DNA of 64,000 bases. Source: Amycolatopsis marina (GTDB lineage: Bacteria > Actinomycetota > Actinomycetes > Mycobacteriales > Pseudonocardiaceae). Made by a program: the position numbers and the translations under genes. Below the pieces are notes generated by a model. That model saw only the letters and a program-made list of their open reading frames with translations. It did no database searches and was not told the DNA's origin. Positions 15,935 to 25,400 of this stretch are shown in pieces; the stretch's first letter is position 1, and each line of letters starts with the position of its first letter. The DNA lies in NCBI RefSeq assembly GCF_900111885.1, contig NZ_FOKG01000001.1, forward strand, positions 682,001 to 746,000, written 5' to 3'.

Positions 15935-16275
15935 GTCCCCATCGTCGTCCGGGGACCGACTTCTCCGACGGGTACGGAGCCGACTTTCTGAGATTTCCAC
16001 CGAACGCGCACGGTGATGCGGTGCTCGCGGGCGTGGTCGGGCGGCAGCAGCGCGTAGACGCTCACCAGCCAGAGGCCGTGCTTCGCCCGGACCCGGCGCA
16101 GGTAGTCCTCCGCGCACGCGCCGGTGTAGCGGACGAGCCAGCCCTCCCACAGCGCCGAGCGGTGCTCCAGCACGAAGCCCATGTCGTCGACGAGTTCGGT
16201 GTAGAGGTGTTCGCGGTAGCCCTTCGCGCGCTCGAACCGGTACTCCAGCTCGTGCGGATATCCCCAAACGATCAC
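15931..16275 (-). CDS. Conserved hypothetical protein of the sigma operon
   Basis: 114 aa from GTG 16275. It begins VIVWGYPHELEYRFERAKGY and continues with a compact mixed-charge sequence (GFVLEHRSALWEGWLVRYTG, LRRVRAKHGLWLVSVYALLP). There are no membrane segments, signal peptide or cysteine motif. I do not recognise a family. The stop overlaps the sigma factor's GTG start (GTGA), so this is the first gene of a four-gene coupled operon and may modulate sigma activity. The longer open frame upstream overlaps the divergent HTH gene and is not used. Confidence 0.65.
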   Translation of the reverse strand: MIVWGYPHELEYRFERAKGYREHLYTELVDDMGFVLEHRSALWEGWLVRYTGACAEDYLRRVRAKHGLWLVSVYALLPPDHAREHRITVRVRWKSQKVGSVPVGEVGPRTTMGT

Positions 16276-16395
16276 GCCGCGAGCGTGCGCGGGAACCTGC
16301 AGGGTCGAAACCTTCGACTGTCGGGCTTTCGACCTACTATCCGTGCACGCGTGATCTCCAGCGGTAACGACGCGAGGTTTCGAGGGGTGGTAGGG

Positions 16396-17223
16396 GTGGG
16401 GGAGCCGAGAAAACCGAACTTCCGAATGCGCCAGCTCGCGCGCACGCTGCGCAGGCTCCGGGAGCAGGCGCGGCTGACCCAGGAGGAGACCGCGCGACGG
16501 CTGCGGCTGTCCGAGGCGAAGCTGAGCCGGATCGAGCACGGGCAGCTGCCGAACTATCACGAATTCCTGGCCATGCTCGATCTCTATGGCGTGATCGTCT
16601 CGGACTACGACGAATACGTCCGCATGTACGACCGAGCCGAGGAACGCGGCTGGTGGCACGCCTACGGGCACGACGACAGAGGTTTTGTCAGCATTGAGGC
16701 TGAGGCATCGGTGGTGCGGACGTACCAGCTCGGATTCGTACCCGGCCTGCTACAGACCGAGGGATACATGCGGGCTGTTTTTGCGGCAGAGAGGGAACCG
16801 CTCGATAGCAACATTCTCGAGAAGCAGGTTGAGGTGCGGCTGCGTCGCCAGCATCGTCTCTTCGAGGAACCGCTGCTCGGTGTGCATGCGGTGGTGGACG
16901 AGTCCGCACTGCTCCGCAACGCGTGCGATCGGGAGCAACTGGTCCAGATCGCAGCTCGCGCGGAACTGCCGAATGTGAGCTTCCAGGTGATTCCCAGCCA
17001 GGTGAAAGTACACGAGGGGCTGTACAGCAACTTCATCGTTGTAAGTTTTCCCGGCAAGCACGAGCCGGACCTTGCGTACATCGAGTACGGGTTCGGGTCG
17101 CTCCAGATAGAGAAGGCGAGTGAGGTTCGCGCTGCTAGGCTTTCGTTCAGTCACCTTGCTGGATTGGCACTGGACGAGCAGCGCTCGATCGCCTGGCTTC
17201 GGCGAGTGGCCGACGAACTGTGA
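16396..17223 (+). CDS. Scr1-type helix-turn-helix regulator (HTH_31 plus DUF5753)
   Basis: 275-aa regulator of the large actinobacterial family partnered with DUF397 proteins. The N-terminal XRE-like helix-turn-helix is LRRLREQARLTQEETARRLR and LSEAKLSRIEHGQLPNYHEF (residues about 15-55); the C-terminal DUF5753 has VVRTYQLGFVPGLLQTEGYM and LHAVVDESALLRN-like sequence. GTG 16396 has GAGGGG at good spacing; GTG 16387 is the alternative. Ends three codons into the spacer before the DUF397 gene. Such pairs act in development and antibiotic control in Streptomyces, by family knowledge. Confidence 0.9.
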   Translation: MGEPRKPNFRMRQLARTLRRLREQARLTQEETARRLRLSEAKLSRIEHGQLPNYHEFLAMLDLYGVIVSDYDEYVRMYDRAEERGWWHAYGHDDRGFVSIEAEASVVRTYQLGFVPGLLQTEGYMRAVFAAEREPLDSNILEKQVEVRLRRQHRLFEEPLLGVHAVVDESALLRNACDREQLVQIAARAELPNVSFQVIPSQVKVHEGLYSNFIVVSFPGKHEPDLAYIEYGFGSLQIEKASEVRAARLSFSHLAGLALDEQRSIAWLRRVADEL

Positions 17224-17245
17224 GTCGATCCGGGAGGCGCACCTC

Positions 17246-17437
17246 GTGGAACTGGCCGAAGTTCACTGGCGCAAGAGCAGCCACAGTGGTGGGGGCCAGA
17301 ACGGTGACTGTGTCGAGGTTGCCTTCGCCGGTTCGGCGGTGGCGTTGCGCGACTCGAAAGCTCCGAATGCGGGCGTGCTGGTCGTCGCTCCGGCTGCCTG
17401 GAAGTCGTTCCTTCAGCACAACCGCGAATCCTGCTAG
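17246..17437 (+). CDS. DUF397 domain protein
   Basis: Small 63-aa DUF397 protein: VHWRKSSHSGGGQNGDCVEV, VALRDSKAPNAGVLVVAPAA and a short WKSFLQ helix. GTG 17246 is selected for its GGGAGG ribosome site; a longer frame upstream runs through the HTH gene and is a shadow. It lies 22 bp after the Scr1-type regulator and by family knowledge binds it, tuning its DNA-binding activity. Confidence 0.9.
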   Translation: MELAEVHWRKSSHSGGGQNGDCVEVAFAGSAVALRDSKAPNAGVLVVAPAAWKSFLQHNRESC

Positions 17438-17448
17438 CGCACGAGTAG

Positions 17449-17856
17449 CTACGGCATTGTCGTGCGAGGGCGATGGGCCCGGACATCCACAGGTCGGCCA
17501 TCGGGATCGCGAGCCGTCATCGTCCATTGCGTGGGCAGTGTCTCGATCTCCCCGGCAGGCCATCCGGCGACGACGATTCGCTCGCGAACCGCACACAGTT
17601 GCGCGTACGTCCCCACGCGCAGTCCCCATCCCGCCTCGCCCAGGGGGTCGAGATCAGTGCCGGGGGCGGTAGTGGTTTCGACGATCATCAGGTGGTCGGC
17701 CCCACCGACATCCACGACAGCGATTCGGGGATCAGCAGAGGTCGCGGCGCGCTCGAACGCGAGTGTTGCTCCGAGTAACCCGGTGTAGTACGCCACGAGT
17801 TGGTCGAGGTCGGTCGTGGATAGTGTCAGATGATTGATTCCGAGCAGATCGGGCAT
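17449..17856 (-). CDS. VOC family protein (glyoxalase-like)
   Basis: 135-aa single VOC module: GINHLTLSTTDLDQLVAYYT and GLLGATLAFERAA at the start, HLMIVETTTAPGTDLDP in the middle and MTARDPDGRPVDVR at the end. His9 and the ARDPDG acidic residue mark the usual metal site, though the last ligand Glu is replaced by Asp. Monocistronic and convergent with DUF397, 11 bases apart. Substrate unknown. Confidence 0.82.
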   Translation of the reverse strand: MPDLLGINHLTLSTTDLDQLVAYYTGLLGATLAFERAATSADPRIAVVDVGGADHLMIVETTTAPGTDLDPLGEAGWGLRVGTYAQLCAVRERIVVAGWPAGEIETLPTQWTMTARDPDGRPVDVRAHRPRTTMP

Positions 17857-17910
17857 GGTGCACCGAGCGTAGCGCCGTCGCTGATCACAAGATCATTCTC
17901 AGCGCCCGTC

Positions 17911-18744
17911 TCACGACTCTTTCTTGCGGGCCAGCACGACGACGTAGTCGAAGACGTACGTCGGCGACGGGGCTGTGGGGCTGACATTCGCGCGTGCGGC
18001 GTAGTCGAGGAAATCGCGGTCCAGTGCCGCCACCCGCTCCGGGTCGTCGGCGATATCGGCGTAGGTCGCGATGGCCGGGCCGAAATTGGCCTTGTAGTAC
18101 GCGCAGAAATCCTCCTTGTCCGCGAAGTGCTCGACCACGAGATCACCCGCCATCATGTCCAGGTGGCTCACCCGGTTCCCGAACAGGAGCTCCACGTGCT
18201 CGGCCGAGCCCCACAGCATCGGCGACTGAGCACCCGCGGGAGACGGCGGTGCGTACGGCGCGAACACCTCGAAGAACCGCGCGATCGAACCATCAGCGGC
18301 CCAGTTGATCAATCCGATCGTCCCGCCGGGCTTGCAGACACGCAGCAGTTCGTCGGCCGTGCGTTGGTGGTCCGGGGCGAACATCGCGCCGATACAGGAC
18401 ATGACCACGTCGAACTCGCCGTCCTCGAAGGGAAGCTGTTCCGCGTCGGCCTCCACCCACTCCAGCTCGAGGCCGCGCTCCAGCGCTCTACGGCGGCCGG
18501 CGTCGAGCAGTTCCGGGGTCAGATCCGAGGCAACCACGGAAGCACCCCGCGCCGCCGCGGGCAGTGCGGCGCCACCTGTGCCTGTTGCGACATCGAGCAC
18601 GCGGTGCCGGGCCTTGATGCCGCACGCCTCGACCAGGCGGTCTCCCAGCCCGGCCAGCACGTCGTCGGCAACCCGCGCGTAGTCGCCGAGCGCCCATACC
18701 GATCGGGCCTGCTCCTTGACCGTCGAGTTCTCGTCACCAGTCAT
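17911..18744 (-). CDS. Class I SAM-dependent methyltransferase
   Basis: 277 aa from ATG 18744 (GAAGGGAG ribosome site). The SAM motif I HRVLDVATGTGGAALPAAAR is followed by the acidic VVASDLTPELLD, FDVVMSCIGAMFAPD (motif IV) and PGGTIGLINW. It belongs to the UbiE/COQ5-like group; the substrate is not evident. It is divergent from an HATPase protein at 18864 and is not in an operon. Confidence 0.88.
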   Translation of the reverse strand: MTGDENSTVKEQARSVWALGDYARVADDVLAGLGDRLVEACGIKARHRVLDVATGTGGAALPAAARGASVVASDLTPELLDAGRRRALERGLELEWVEADAEQLPFEDGEFDVVMSCIGAMFAPDHQRTADELLRVCKPGGTIGLINWAADGSIARFFEVFAPYAPPSPAGAQSPMLWGSAEHVELLFGNRVSHLDMMAGDLVVEHFADKEDFCAYYKANFGPAIATYADIADDPERVAALDRDFLDYAARANVSPTAPSPTYVFDYVVVLARKKES

Positions 18745-18863
18745 GGCAGGCTCCCTTCGCAGGGCGCCCAGTGTGCGCCCGCTCCCATCGGCAAGCAACG
18801 CCCGATCAGGCGGATCCGGGCAAAGCAGTTCGAGGTGTCACCCGACGGGGGTACCGTTTCTGG

Positions 18864-19364
18864 GTGTTCGAGGGCGATTGGCTGCTGGGCGATGTGGTAC
18901 TCGTCGCCCTCGCTGCTGCCGCCTTGATCGCAACCGTGCTGGTGATGCTGAGCAGGCGCCGCTCGGCGCCACGGTCTGAGCTTCCTCCCGGACTGTGGCA
19001 GCGGGAGGAGTTGTTCGAGTACGCCCGATCGGCCGGCCTACACGTACGTGAGCACGGCAGGCCGGGGGAGTTGCCCCAGCAGGTGGACATCACCGCGTAC
19101 CGCATCCTGCAGGAATCGCTCACGAACGTGATCGAGCACGCGAATCAGCCCACCGAGGTGAACGTGCGATTCGACCGCCGCCACCGCGTGTTCGAACTCG
19201 TGGTTCGCGACGACGGCAAGGGCGCGAGCGCCGCCAGGGTGGGCGACGGCTTGCGTGCCATGCGCGCCCAGGCTGCCGCTCTCGGCGGACGGGTGGAGAT
19301 CAGGACGACCAGCGCGGGCGGTTTCCAGGTGCGCGCGGTGCTTCCGCTACCGGCGCGGGCCTGA
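18864..19364 (+). CDS. Orphan membrane-anchored HATPase protein (kinase-like ATP-binding domain only)
   Basis: 166 aa from GTG 18864. One transmembrane helix (VVLVALAAAALIATVLVML) is followed by a NarL/DesK-type HATPase_c domain: N box ITAYRILQESLTNVIEHA, G1 box VRDDGKGA, G2 box GDGLRAMRAQAAALGG. The dimerisation/phospho-acceptor helix (HisKA_3) that normally precedes it is missing, and no response regulator is adjacent. It could be a remnant of a sensor kinase or a working ATP-binding partner such as an anti-sigma-type kinase. The ribosome site for GTG 18864 is weak, so the start is uncertain. Confidence 0.65.
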   Translation: MFEGDWLLGDVVLVALAAAALIATVLVMLSRRRSAPRSELPPGLWQREELFEYARSAGLHVREHGRPGELPQQVDITAYRILQESLTNVIEHANQPTEVNVRFDRRHRVFELVVRDDGKGASAARVGDGLRAMRAQAAALGGRVEIRTTSAGGFQVRAVLPLPARA

Positions 19365-19373
19365 CCGAGCCGC

Positions 19374-19454
19374 TCATCTGTGCTTGAGGTGCAGGGCGAC
19401 CCGCACCACGAACACGACGGCGAGCACGGAGACTAGAGCGATCTCCAACGGCAT
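19374..19454 (-). CDS. 26-residue hydrophobic membrane peptide
   Basis: Very short frame (MPLEIALVSVLAVVFVVRVA then LHLKHR) with an excellent AAGGAG ribosome site 7 bases upstream of ATG 19454. It encodes one transmembrane helix with a basic C-terminal tail. It is convergent with the HATPase gene and 117 bases from the end of the SHOCT-like protein gene on the same strand. It may be a small regulatory membrane peptide; no known family assigned. Supported by the start signal and hydrophobicity only. Confidence 0.5.
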   Translation of the reverse strand: MPLEIALVSVLAVVFVVRVALHLKHR

Positions 19455-19570
19455 GTCGAACTCCTTCCAACCGCCCCGATGCTGCGCCCGTGAGCGCGAG
19501 CATCCTGGGACGGCGGAGCCCGACACGGCCGATCTCACCCGTTGGGGGACGGCTCGGTGCCCGAACCGCC

Positions 19571-20797
19571 TCAGTCGCGCTGGGTCGGCGGGGCCAGTTC
19601 GAGCTGGTCGGCGAGCAGTTCCTCGAACTTCTGTCTGGTGTCGGCCGGGTCGGTGCCGAACTGCTCGACGATGATGACCTTGTCGTACAGCACGTAGACG
19701 CCACGGAACACGCTCTTCTTGGCCGTCTCGCCGGTACCGTACACGGGCACACCCTGCAGCGACAGTTCCGGCCGCGCCGGAATGCCGCCCTCCTCCTGGG
19801 TGGCCGCGTACGCCTGGGCGGCGGTCGCGGCGGCCTGCGCGTCCTTCACGGTGAGCGCGAACAGACCGACGATGTAGTCACCGTCAGCAGTCGTCTTGAG
19901 CAGGCCTTCGCTCATGTCGGCGTCCTTGAGGGCCGCGATCATCGGCTCCGGCAGCAGTTTGTTCTCGGCCAGCTTGTCCAGGTCGAACTCGCCGCCACCG
20001 CTGCGCTCCTCACCCGGCGGGTCGACGAGTGCGGAGTCCAGGTCCTTGGGTTCCGACTTGACCGCGGGCGGCTCCGGCAGCGGCTCACTGGTCGGCGCGG
20101 GCGCCTGCTGACTGGTCTCCTGCGCGGCTGGTGGCTGCGATTCCTGACCGTTGTCCTTGATGAACAGCAGCCAGACGGCCACGCCGAGCCCGGCGAGGAC
20201 CACGACGGCGAGCGCGGAGAACGCGATCTTGCGGCCCTTGCCGGATGACGACTTCGTCTCGAAGGTCTCCGGTCCCTGCGCGACCCATTCGGACTCACGG
20301 GGCGGCGGTGCGATCGGCGGGAAGTCCGAGCCGCCCCAGGGCGGGCTGACGTCTTCCTGCGGGGCGTTCCACGGCTGCTGGCCCTGCTGCATGTGCGGCG
20401 GCGGAGCGAAACCACCCGCCGGGGAGGCGGGGCCCATGCCCTGCTGCTGGTGCTGGTGCTGCGCGGGGAAGCCGCCGGCGGGGGACGACGGCGGTGGCTG
20501 CTGCGGTGGCTGAGCCTGCCAGTTCGACACCACCTGCGTGCGCTCGGCGCCACCGTCGACCGGCGTACCGGCAGGCGGGCTGGGCGGACCTTGCCCCTGA
20601 CCCTGCTGGGGCGAGACCGGCTGGATGATCTGCGTCGAGTCGGCCGGTGGGCCCGCACTGTTGCCCTGCGCGGGCTGCTCCCCCGAGCTCACCGCCGACG
20701 AGAGGATCTGATCGCGACGAGACCGGTACTCATCCGCACTGAGGTTGCCCGAAGCCAGGTCCTCGTCCAGCTTGCGCAACTCTTCCTGCCAGGCCAC
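19571..20797 (-). CDS. Membrane protein with SHOCT-like N terminus and extracytoplasmic domain (copy 1)
   Basis: 408 aa from GTG 20797 (AAGGGGG ribosome site). A 30-residue SHOCT-like helix pair (WQEELRKLDEDLASGNLSAD, EYRSRRDQILSS) is followed by a 160-residue Pro/Gln/Gly-rich linker. Next come one transmembrane helix (AFSALAVVVLAGLGVAVWLL) and an outside domain of about 180 residues with no recognised family. The paralogue at 28005 has the same order of parts. The pair flanks the glycan locus and may report on or stabilise cell-envelope assembly; this is inference from position. Confidence 0.75.
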   Translation of the reverse strand: MAWQEELRKLDEDLASGNLSADEYRSRRDQILSSAVSSGEQPAQGNSAGPPADSTQIIQPVSPQQGQGQGPPSPPAGTPVDGGAERTQVVSNWQAQPPQQPPPSSPAGGFPAQHQHQQQGMGPASPAGGFAPPPHMQQGQQPWNAPQEDVSPPWGGSDFPPIAPPPRESEWVAQGPETFETKSSSGKGRKIAFSALAVVVLAGLGVAVWLLFIKDNGQESQPPAAQETSQQAPAPTSEPLPEPPAVKSEPKDLDSALVDPPGEERSGGGEFDLDKLAENKLLPEPMIAALKDADMSEGLLKTTADGDYIVGLFALTVKDAQAAATAAQAYAATQEEGGIPARPELSLQGVPVYGTGETAKKSVFRGVYVLYDKVIIVEQFGTDPADTRQKFEELLADQLELAPPTQRD

Positions 20798-20986
20798 CCC
20801 GGCACCCCCTTTGGGATAATCTCCGTACGCGTTCCGGGCCTCAGCACACCCCGACGATGGGAAACCCAGCACATTGTGCACCGCGGCGACGGGACCACTG
20901 CCGCCGACCACCCAGTCGTAACCTACTGTGCGGCCGCTCGCCCGCTCGTGTCCGGCGCGATATCCCGTCCTCCTGGAATCTGGTTG

Positions 20987-22345
20987 TTATCGAGGGTTCT
21001 GCGCGAGCACGCCGCCGATGGCCTCGATCACGTCGTTTCGCAGGAGCGGTGTCTCCCCACCTGCCACATTCCGCTCGGCGAGTTCCACCATCACGACCTC
21101 ACGGTCGGCGAGCAACTGTGCGGCGCTCGCCGCGGGGTCGTCCGCCACGGTCTCGGCATGCACGATCAGCAGATCCTGGAAGCCGGCCGCGAGGAACGGG
21201 CTGGCGAACTGCGTGAACGAGTCAGCGATGAGGCCGGTCCTCTCCGCGATCGTGCCGGTGCCCGATGTGCCGGTGAGCCGCAGCGGCTCCCGGAAGTCGC
21301 TGGCCACGTACCGCTCTCGGTTGGTCTCACCGTCCGGGGCCAGCTCGTACTTGCGCATCTCGCGCTGCTCGGACCGGCCGAGCAGCGGCGGCAGGTCGGC
21401 GGGCCATTCGCTCAACGCGCCGGGATTGACCTCCCACGAGGACGTGACCCCAGGCGTGAGCTGCTCGGCCAGCGCGTAGGTCATCGTCAGGCCGCCCTCG
21501 TAGGTCCAGTGGGTGTCGTTCGGGCCGTAGAGCGGATGCCCGACCCTGGCGGCGGTCCTGGCCAGCTCGGTCCGGAGGTCGACAGCGCCAGCCTCGCTGG
21601 TGACCCGGTTCCAGAACCGCCCCGACAATTCGGTCGCGCACTTCTTGCCCGCGTAATCAGCAGGGAGGTTTTCCGGGACGGCGGTGCTCTTGTCCGGGGC
21701 GATCACGAGTTCGAACCGCCGCCCGGAGGACTCGACCACGTGGCGCAGCCGCTGCAGCGCGCCGATCACCTGATCGAGCTCCAGGTCCGGTTTGCATTTG
21801 TTGCTGACGTCCGCGCCGAGGTACAACCAGTCGCCCTTACCGAAGATCATGTTCGGGTAGTAGGTGTCGCGCTGCTCGTCGGGGTTCTGTCCGCCCGGCA
21901 CCTGGGGATCGATCCCCACCGGCCCGGAGGGTGTGCCCCGGCCCGACTCCGGCGAGTCGCCGAACAGACCCGTGCTGACGCCGCTCGCCGCGTCCACACC
22001 TGCCTCACGCAGCGGCAGATGATCGCTCGCCCATTCGGGAAAGGAGGTGAAGAAGCCCCAGCCGTCGCCTGGGGAGGGGAACGCCTGCAGGTCGCGGTTC
22101 TCGAACGGTTGTGGCCGGACACCAAGGACGAAGGCCATCGCGGGCGCGAGAAAGAAGACGAGCGCGCAGGCGAGGGCCGTGCGCTGCCGCCGACTGTGCC
22201 GGGGCCGGTACAGGCTGTGCTCGTTCGGCAACCACGCTTCGGGTGTGGCAGGCAGCCCGCCGTTGGCGGGAGTGAGCGGCGGGGGACGACTGACCACGGC
22301 ACTACGGTATCCGGTGCCCGGAAACGGGGTGGCCGGTTCCGGCAT
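20987..22345 (-). CDS. AlgX/AlgJ-like SGNH-fold O-acetyltransferase or acetylhydrolase
   Basis: 452 aa from ATG 22345 (GTG 22366 is another choice; neither has a strong ribosome site). One N-terminal transmembrane helix (ALACALVFFLAPAMAFVLG) anchors a periplasmic-type domain resembling the AlgX/AlgJ SGNH family: FFTSFPEWASDHLPLREAG, KGDWLYLGADVSNKC, VIAPDKSTAVPENLP, and the Asp-His box YGPNDTHWTYEG. The DxHW motif is the usual catalytic Asp-His pair. It is divergent from the methyltransferase-glycosyltransferase fusion. The likely role is acetyl transfer to a surface glycan, working with the acyltransferase-3 proteins at 25.6-28 kb. Confidence 0.75.
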   Translation of the reverse strand: MPEPATPFPGTGYRSAVVSRPPPLTPANGGLPATPEAWLPNEHSLYRPRHSRRQRTALACALVFFLAPAMAFVLGVRPQPFENRDLQAFPSPGDGWGFFTSFPEWASDHLPLREAGVDAASGVSTGLFGDSPESGRGTPSGPVGIDPQVPGGQNPDEQRDTYYPNMIFGKGDWLYLGADVSNKCKPDLELDQVIGALQRLRHVVESSGRRFELVIAPDKSTAVPENLPADYAGKKCATELSGRFWNRVTSEAGAVDLRTELARTAARVGHPLYGPNDTHWTYEGGLTMTYALAEQLTPGVTSSWEVNPGALSEWPADLPPLLGRSEQREMRKYELAPDGETNRERYVASDFREPLRLTGTSGTGTIAERTGLIADSFTQFASPFLAAGFQDLLIVHAETVADDPAASAAQLLADREVVMVELAERNVAGGETPLLRNDVIEAIGGVLAQNPR

Positions 22346-22437
22346 TCTCGAATCGGGGGTGAACACGGTGCGTGTGCAGCACCGCGGATTTGGGCACCTC
22401 GATCCGACCGACCCCCCACCTCCCGTAACCTGCCCGC

Positions 22438-25400
22438 ATGGGTATGGGGACCCCGCATCAGCGGCTCATCGAGTGGACCGGGGAACGATGCGTGCCGTGG
22501 ACGCCCGACATCCAGGTCATCTACGAGCACTATCACCGGTATGCGTTCGCCCTCCGATTCACCGAGGGCAAGCGGGTGCTCGATCTGGCCAGTGGTGAGG
22601 GCTACGGCTGCGCGCTGATGGCGGCGAAGGCGAGCTCGGTCGTGGGGCTGGAGATCGACCCGGTCACCGTCGAGCATGCCCGCGCCAACTACCCGCTCGG
22701 CAACCTGAGCTTCGAGGTCGGCTCGATCACCGACCCGGACGCGCTCGCGGACGCGGCTCCGTTCGACGTCATCACCTGCTTCGAGGCCATCGAGCACGTC
22801 GCCGAGCAGGATCAGTTGCTGGAACTGGTGCGCAACCGCCTCGCCCCGAGCGGGGTGCTCCTGTGCAGCACGCCCGATGTCGCTGTGTACACGGAGGATC
22901 ACGGCAATGAGAATCCGTTCCACGTGCACGAACTGCACGAGGACGAGTTCCACGATCTGCTGTCCGCGCGATTCGGCAACGTCGTCGTGCTCCGGCAGAA
23001 CGTCGCCGTCGGCTCGCTGATCCACGACAACGCCTCCGCCGGATCCGTGCGCGAGACCGAGGCCCACTCGCTGCGGAGCAGGCAGGGACAGGACTGGGCC
23101 GTCGAGGCCGGCGCTCCGCACACCTACCTGCTGGCCATCGCCTCCGACAAGGAGATCGACGCGCCGACTACTTCGGTGCTGGTGGACCCGGACCTGACAC
23201 TCGTCGCCTCGGCCGCCGAGCGGGCAGGCGCCGAGCAGCGCAAGGAGACCGAGCAGGTACGCGGCGAACTCACTACCCGGCTGACCGAGGCGGCGGCCAG
23301 GGAGCACGAGCTGACCGACGAGCGCGACGCCGCTCTGCATCGCGCGCACCTCACGCGCGAGGAGCACCGGAGGGTGGCCGCGGAGGCCGATCGTCTGCGC
23401 CGCAAGAACGAGCACGACGACGTCCGGCTGAACTGGTTGACCGGCAACCTCGCGGACCTTCGGCGGACCGTGCACGAGTTGGCTACCGAAAATGCCACGC
23501 TGCGGGCCGAGCATTCCGCGATGGCGCAACGCATGATCGGCCGCTACCGCTCGACCATCGAGCGGGTCGCTCCACGAGGTACCCGCAGGCGCAACGCGTA
23601 CGAGCTCGCTCTCGGCAGGCAGGCCGGGGTGCTTCCGGAGGCGCCCGCGCAACCGGGTCCGGTCGCCGTGACCACCAGCGGCGAACCGATCGTCAGCGTG
23701 GTCATCCCGACCTACGGCAACTGGGCCTACACCCGCCGCTGCCTCGAATCGATCGAGGTCCAGCTGCCGACAACGCCGTTCGAGGTCATCGTCGTGGACG
23801 ACGCCTCGGTCGACGACTCCGCCGACCGCGTGGCGGGCTGTGCCGGGGTGCGGCTGGTGCGTGCGCCCCGGAACCTCGGGTTCGTCGGCGCCTGCAACCT
23901 CGGCGCGGAGCACGCCAGGGGAAGTCTGCTGATGTTCCTCAACAACGACACCGAGGTGCGCGAGGGCTGGCTGGACAAGCTCGTCGAAGTGGTCGAGGAC
24001 CACTCCGACGTCGGGCTGGTCGGTGCCAAGCTGGTGTATCCGGACGGCCGCCTGCAGGAGTGCGGCGGCATCGTCTGGGCCGACGGAACCGGATGGAACT
24101 ACGGCAGGGGCGGGTTCACCCACGAGCTCCGCTACCAGACCCTGCGCGAGGTGGACTACTGCTCGGGCGCGGCCCTGCTGGTTCGCACCGATCTGTTCAA
24201 CCGCATCGGCGGATTCGACACGAGGTACGCCCCCGCCTACTACGAGGACACCGACCTGGCCTTCGCCGTCCGGGCAGCGGGCTTCCGCACCATGGTGCAG
24301 CCCGCGTCGGTGGTGGTCCACCACGAGGGCGTGTCGAACGGGACCGATGTCTCCTCGGGCGTGAAGCGCCACCAGGAAATCAACCGGTCGGTCTTCGCGG
24401 AGAAATGGGCTCCTGTGCTGGCCAAGCAGTTGAGCGAGGCGAGCCCGCTCAACCTGTGGCTTGCCCGGCAGCGTACGAGCAGGGGACACCACGGTGGCCT
24501 GGTCCTCGTGGCGGATCACCAGGTGCCGCGGCCGGACGAGGACTCCGGTTCGATCCGGATGGTCCGGCTGCTCGAGTTGCTGGTCGAACTCGACCAGCGC
24601 GTGGTGTTCTTCCCGATGAACCACGCGGTTCCGGAGCGGTACGTCGCGCCGTTGCAGAAGCTCGGTGTGACGGTCGTCGCCGGGCCCGCGGAGCAGGCGG
24701 AGTTCCTCCGTGAGGCGGGTGCCGAGCTGCGCCTGACGGTGTTGTCCCGGCCGCAGGTCGCCTGGCAGCTGCTGGAAAACATCCGCGAGCACGCGCCGGA
24801 CAGCGTCGTCGCGTACGACACGGTGGACGTGCACTTCCTCCGGCTCACCCGGCAGGCCGACCTGGCAGCACAGAACGGCGACACCGCGGCCGAGGCCACG
24901 CTGCGCAGGCGCGTCGAGGTGTTGCGGGAAATGGAACTGGGACTCGTGCGAACCGCGGACCTGACGTTCACCGTCTCCGACGTCGAGCGCGACCTGCTGG
25001 GCGAGCTGGTGGATTCCGCGCACGTCGAGGTGCTGTCGAACGTGCACAGCCCGGAAGGGACGCAGGCGGTGCCGGACGGACGGTCAGGGGTGCTGTTCGT
25101 GGGAAGCTTCGACCACATCCCGAACCGCGATGCCGCACTCTGGCTGAGCAGGGAGATCATGCCGCTCGTGCGCCGTCGCAGGCCGGATGCCGTGGCGCAC
25201 ATCGTGGGCAGCAACCCCCCGCAGGAGATGCTGGACCTGGCCGGAGACGGCGTGGTCGTGCACGGCTGGGTCGACGACCTCGACGCCGCCTACCTTTCGG
25301 CCAGGGTGGTGGTCGCACCACTCCGGTTCGGAGCCGGAGTAAAGGGCAAGGTCGGCGAGAGCCTCGGGCACGGCGTGCCCGTCGTCGGCACCGACCTGGC

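Noticed and set aside
14629-16395. Long plus-strand extension before the Scr1-type regulator
   Set aside because: Runs antisense through three genes of the sigma operon; real start is GTG 16396 or 16387.
20393-20520. Repeat-like CTGCTGGTG/CTGCGG runs as a possible tandem repeat or CRISPR
   Set aside because: They encode the Gln/Pro/Gly-rich linker of the membrane protein; no regular repeat-spacer spacing. No CRISPR array was seen anywhere.
21847-25047. 1066-codon open frame on the minus strand over the glycosyltransferase fusion
   Set aside because: Antisense shadow of a GC-rich gene; low complexity, no recognisable domain, overlaps clear domains on the plus strand.
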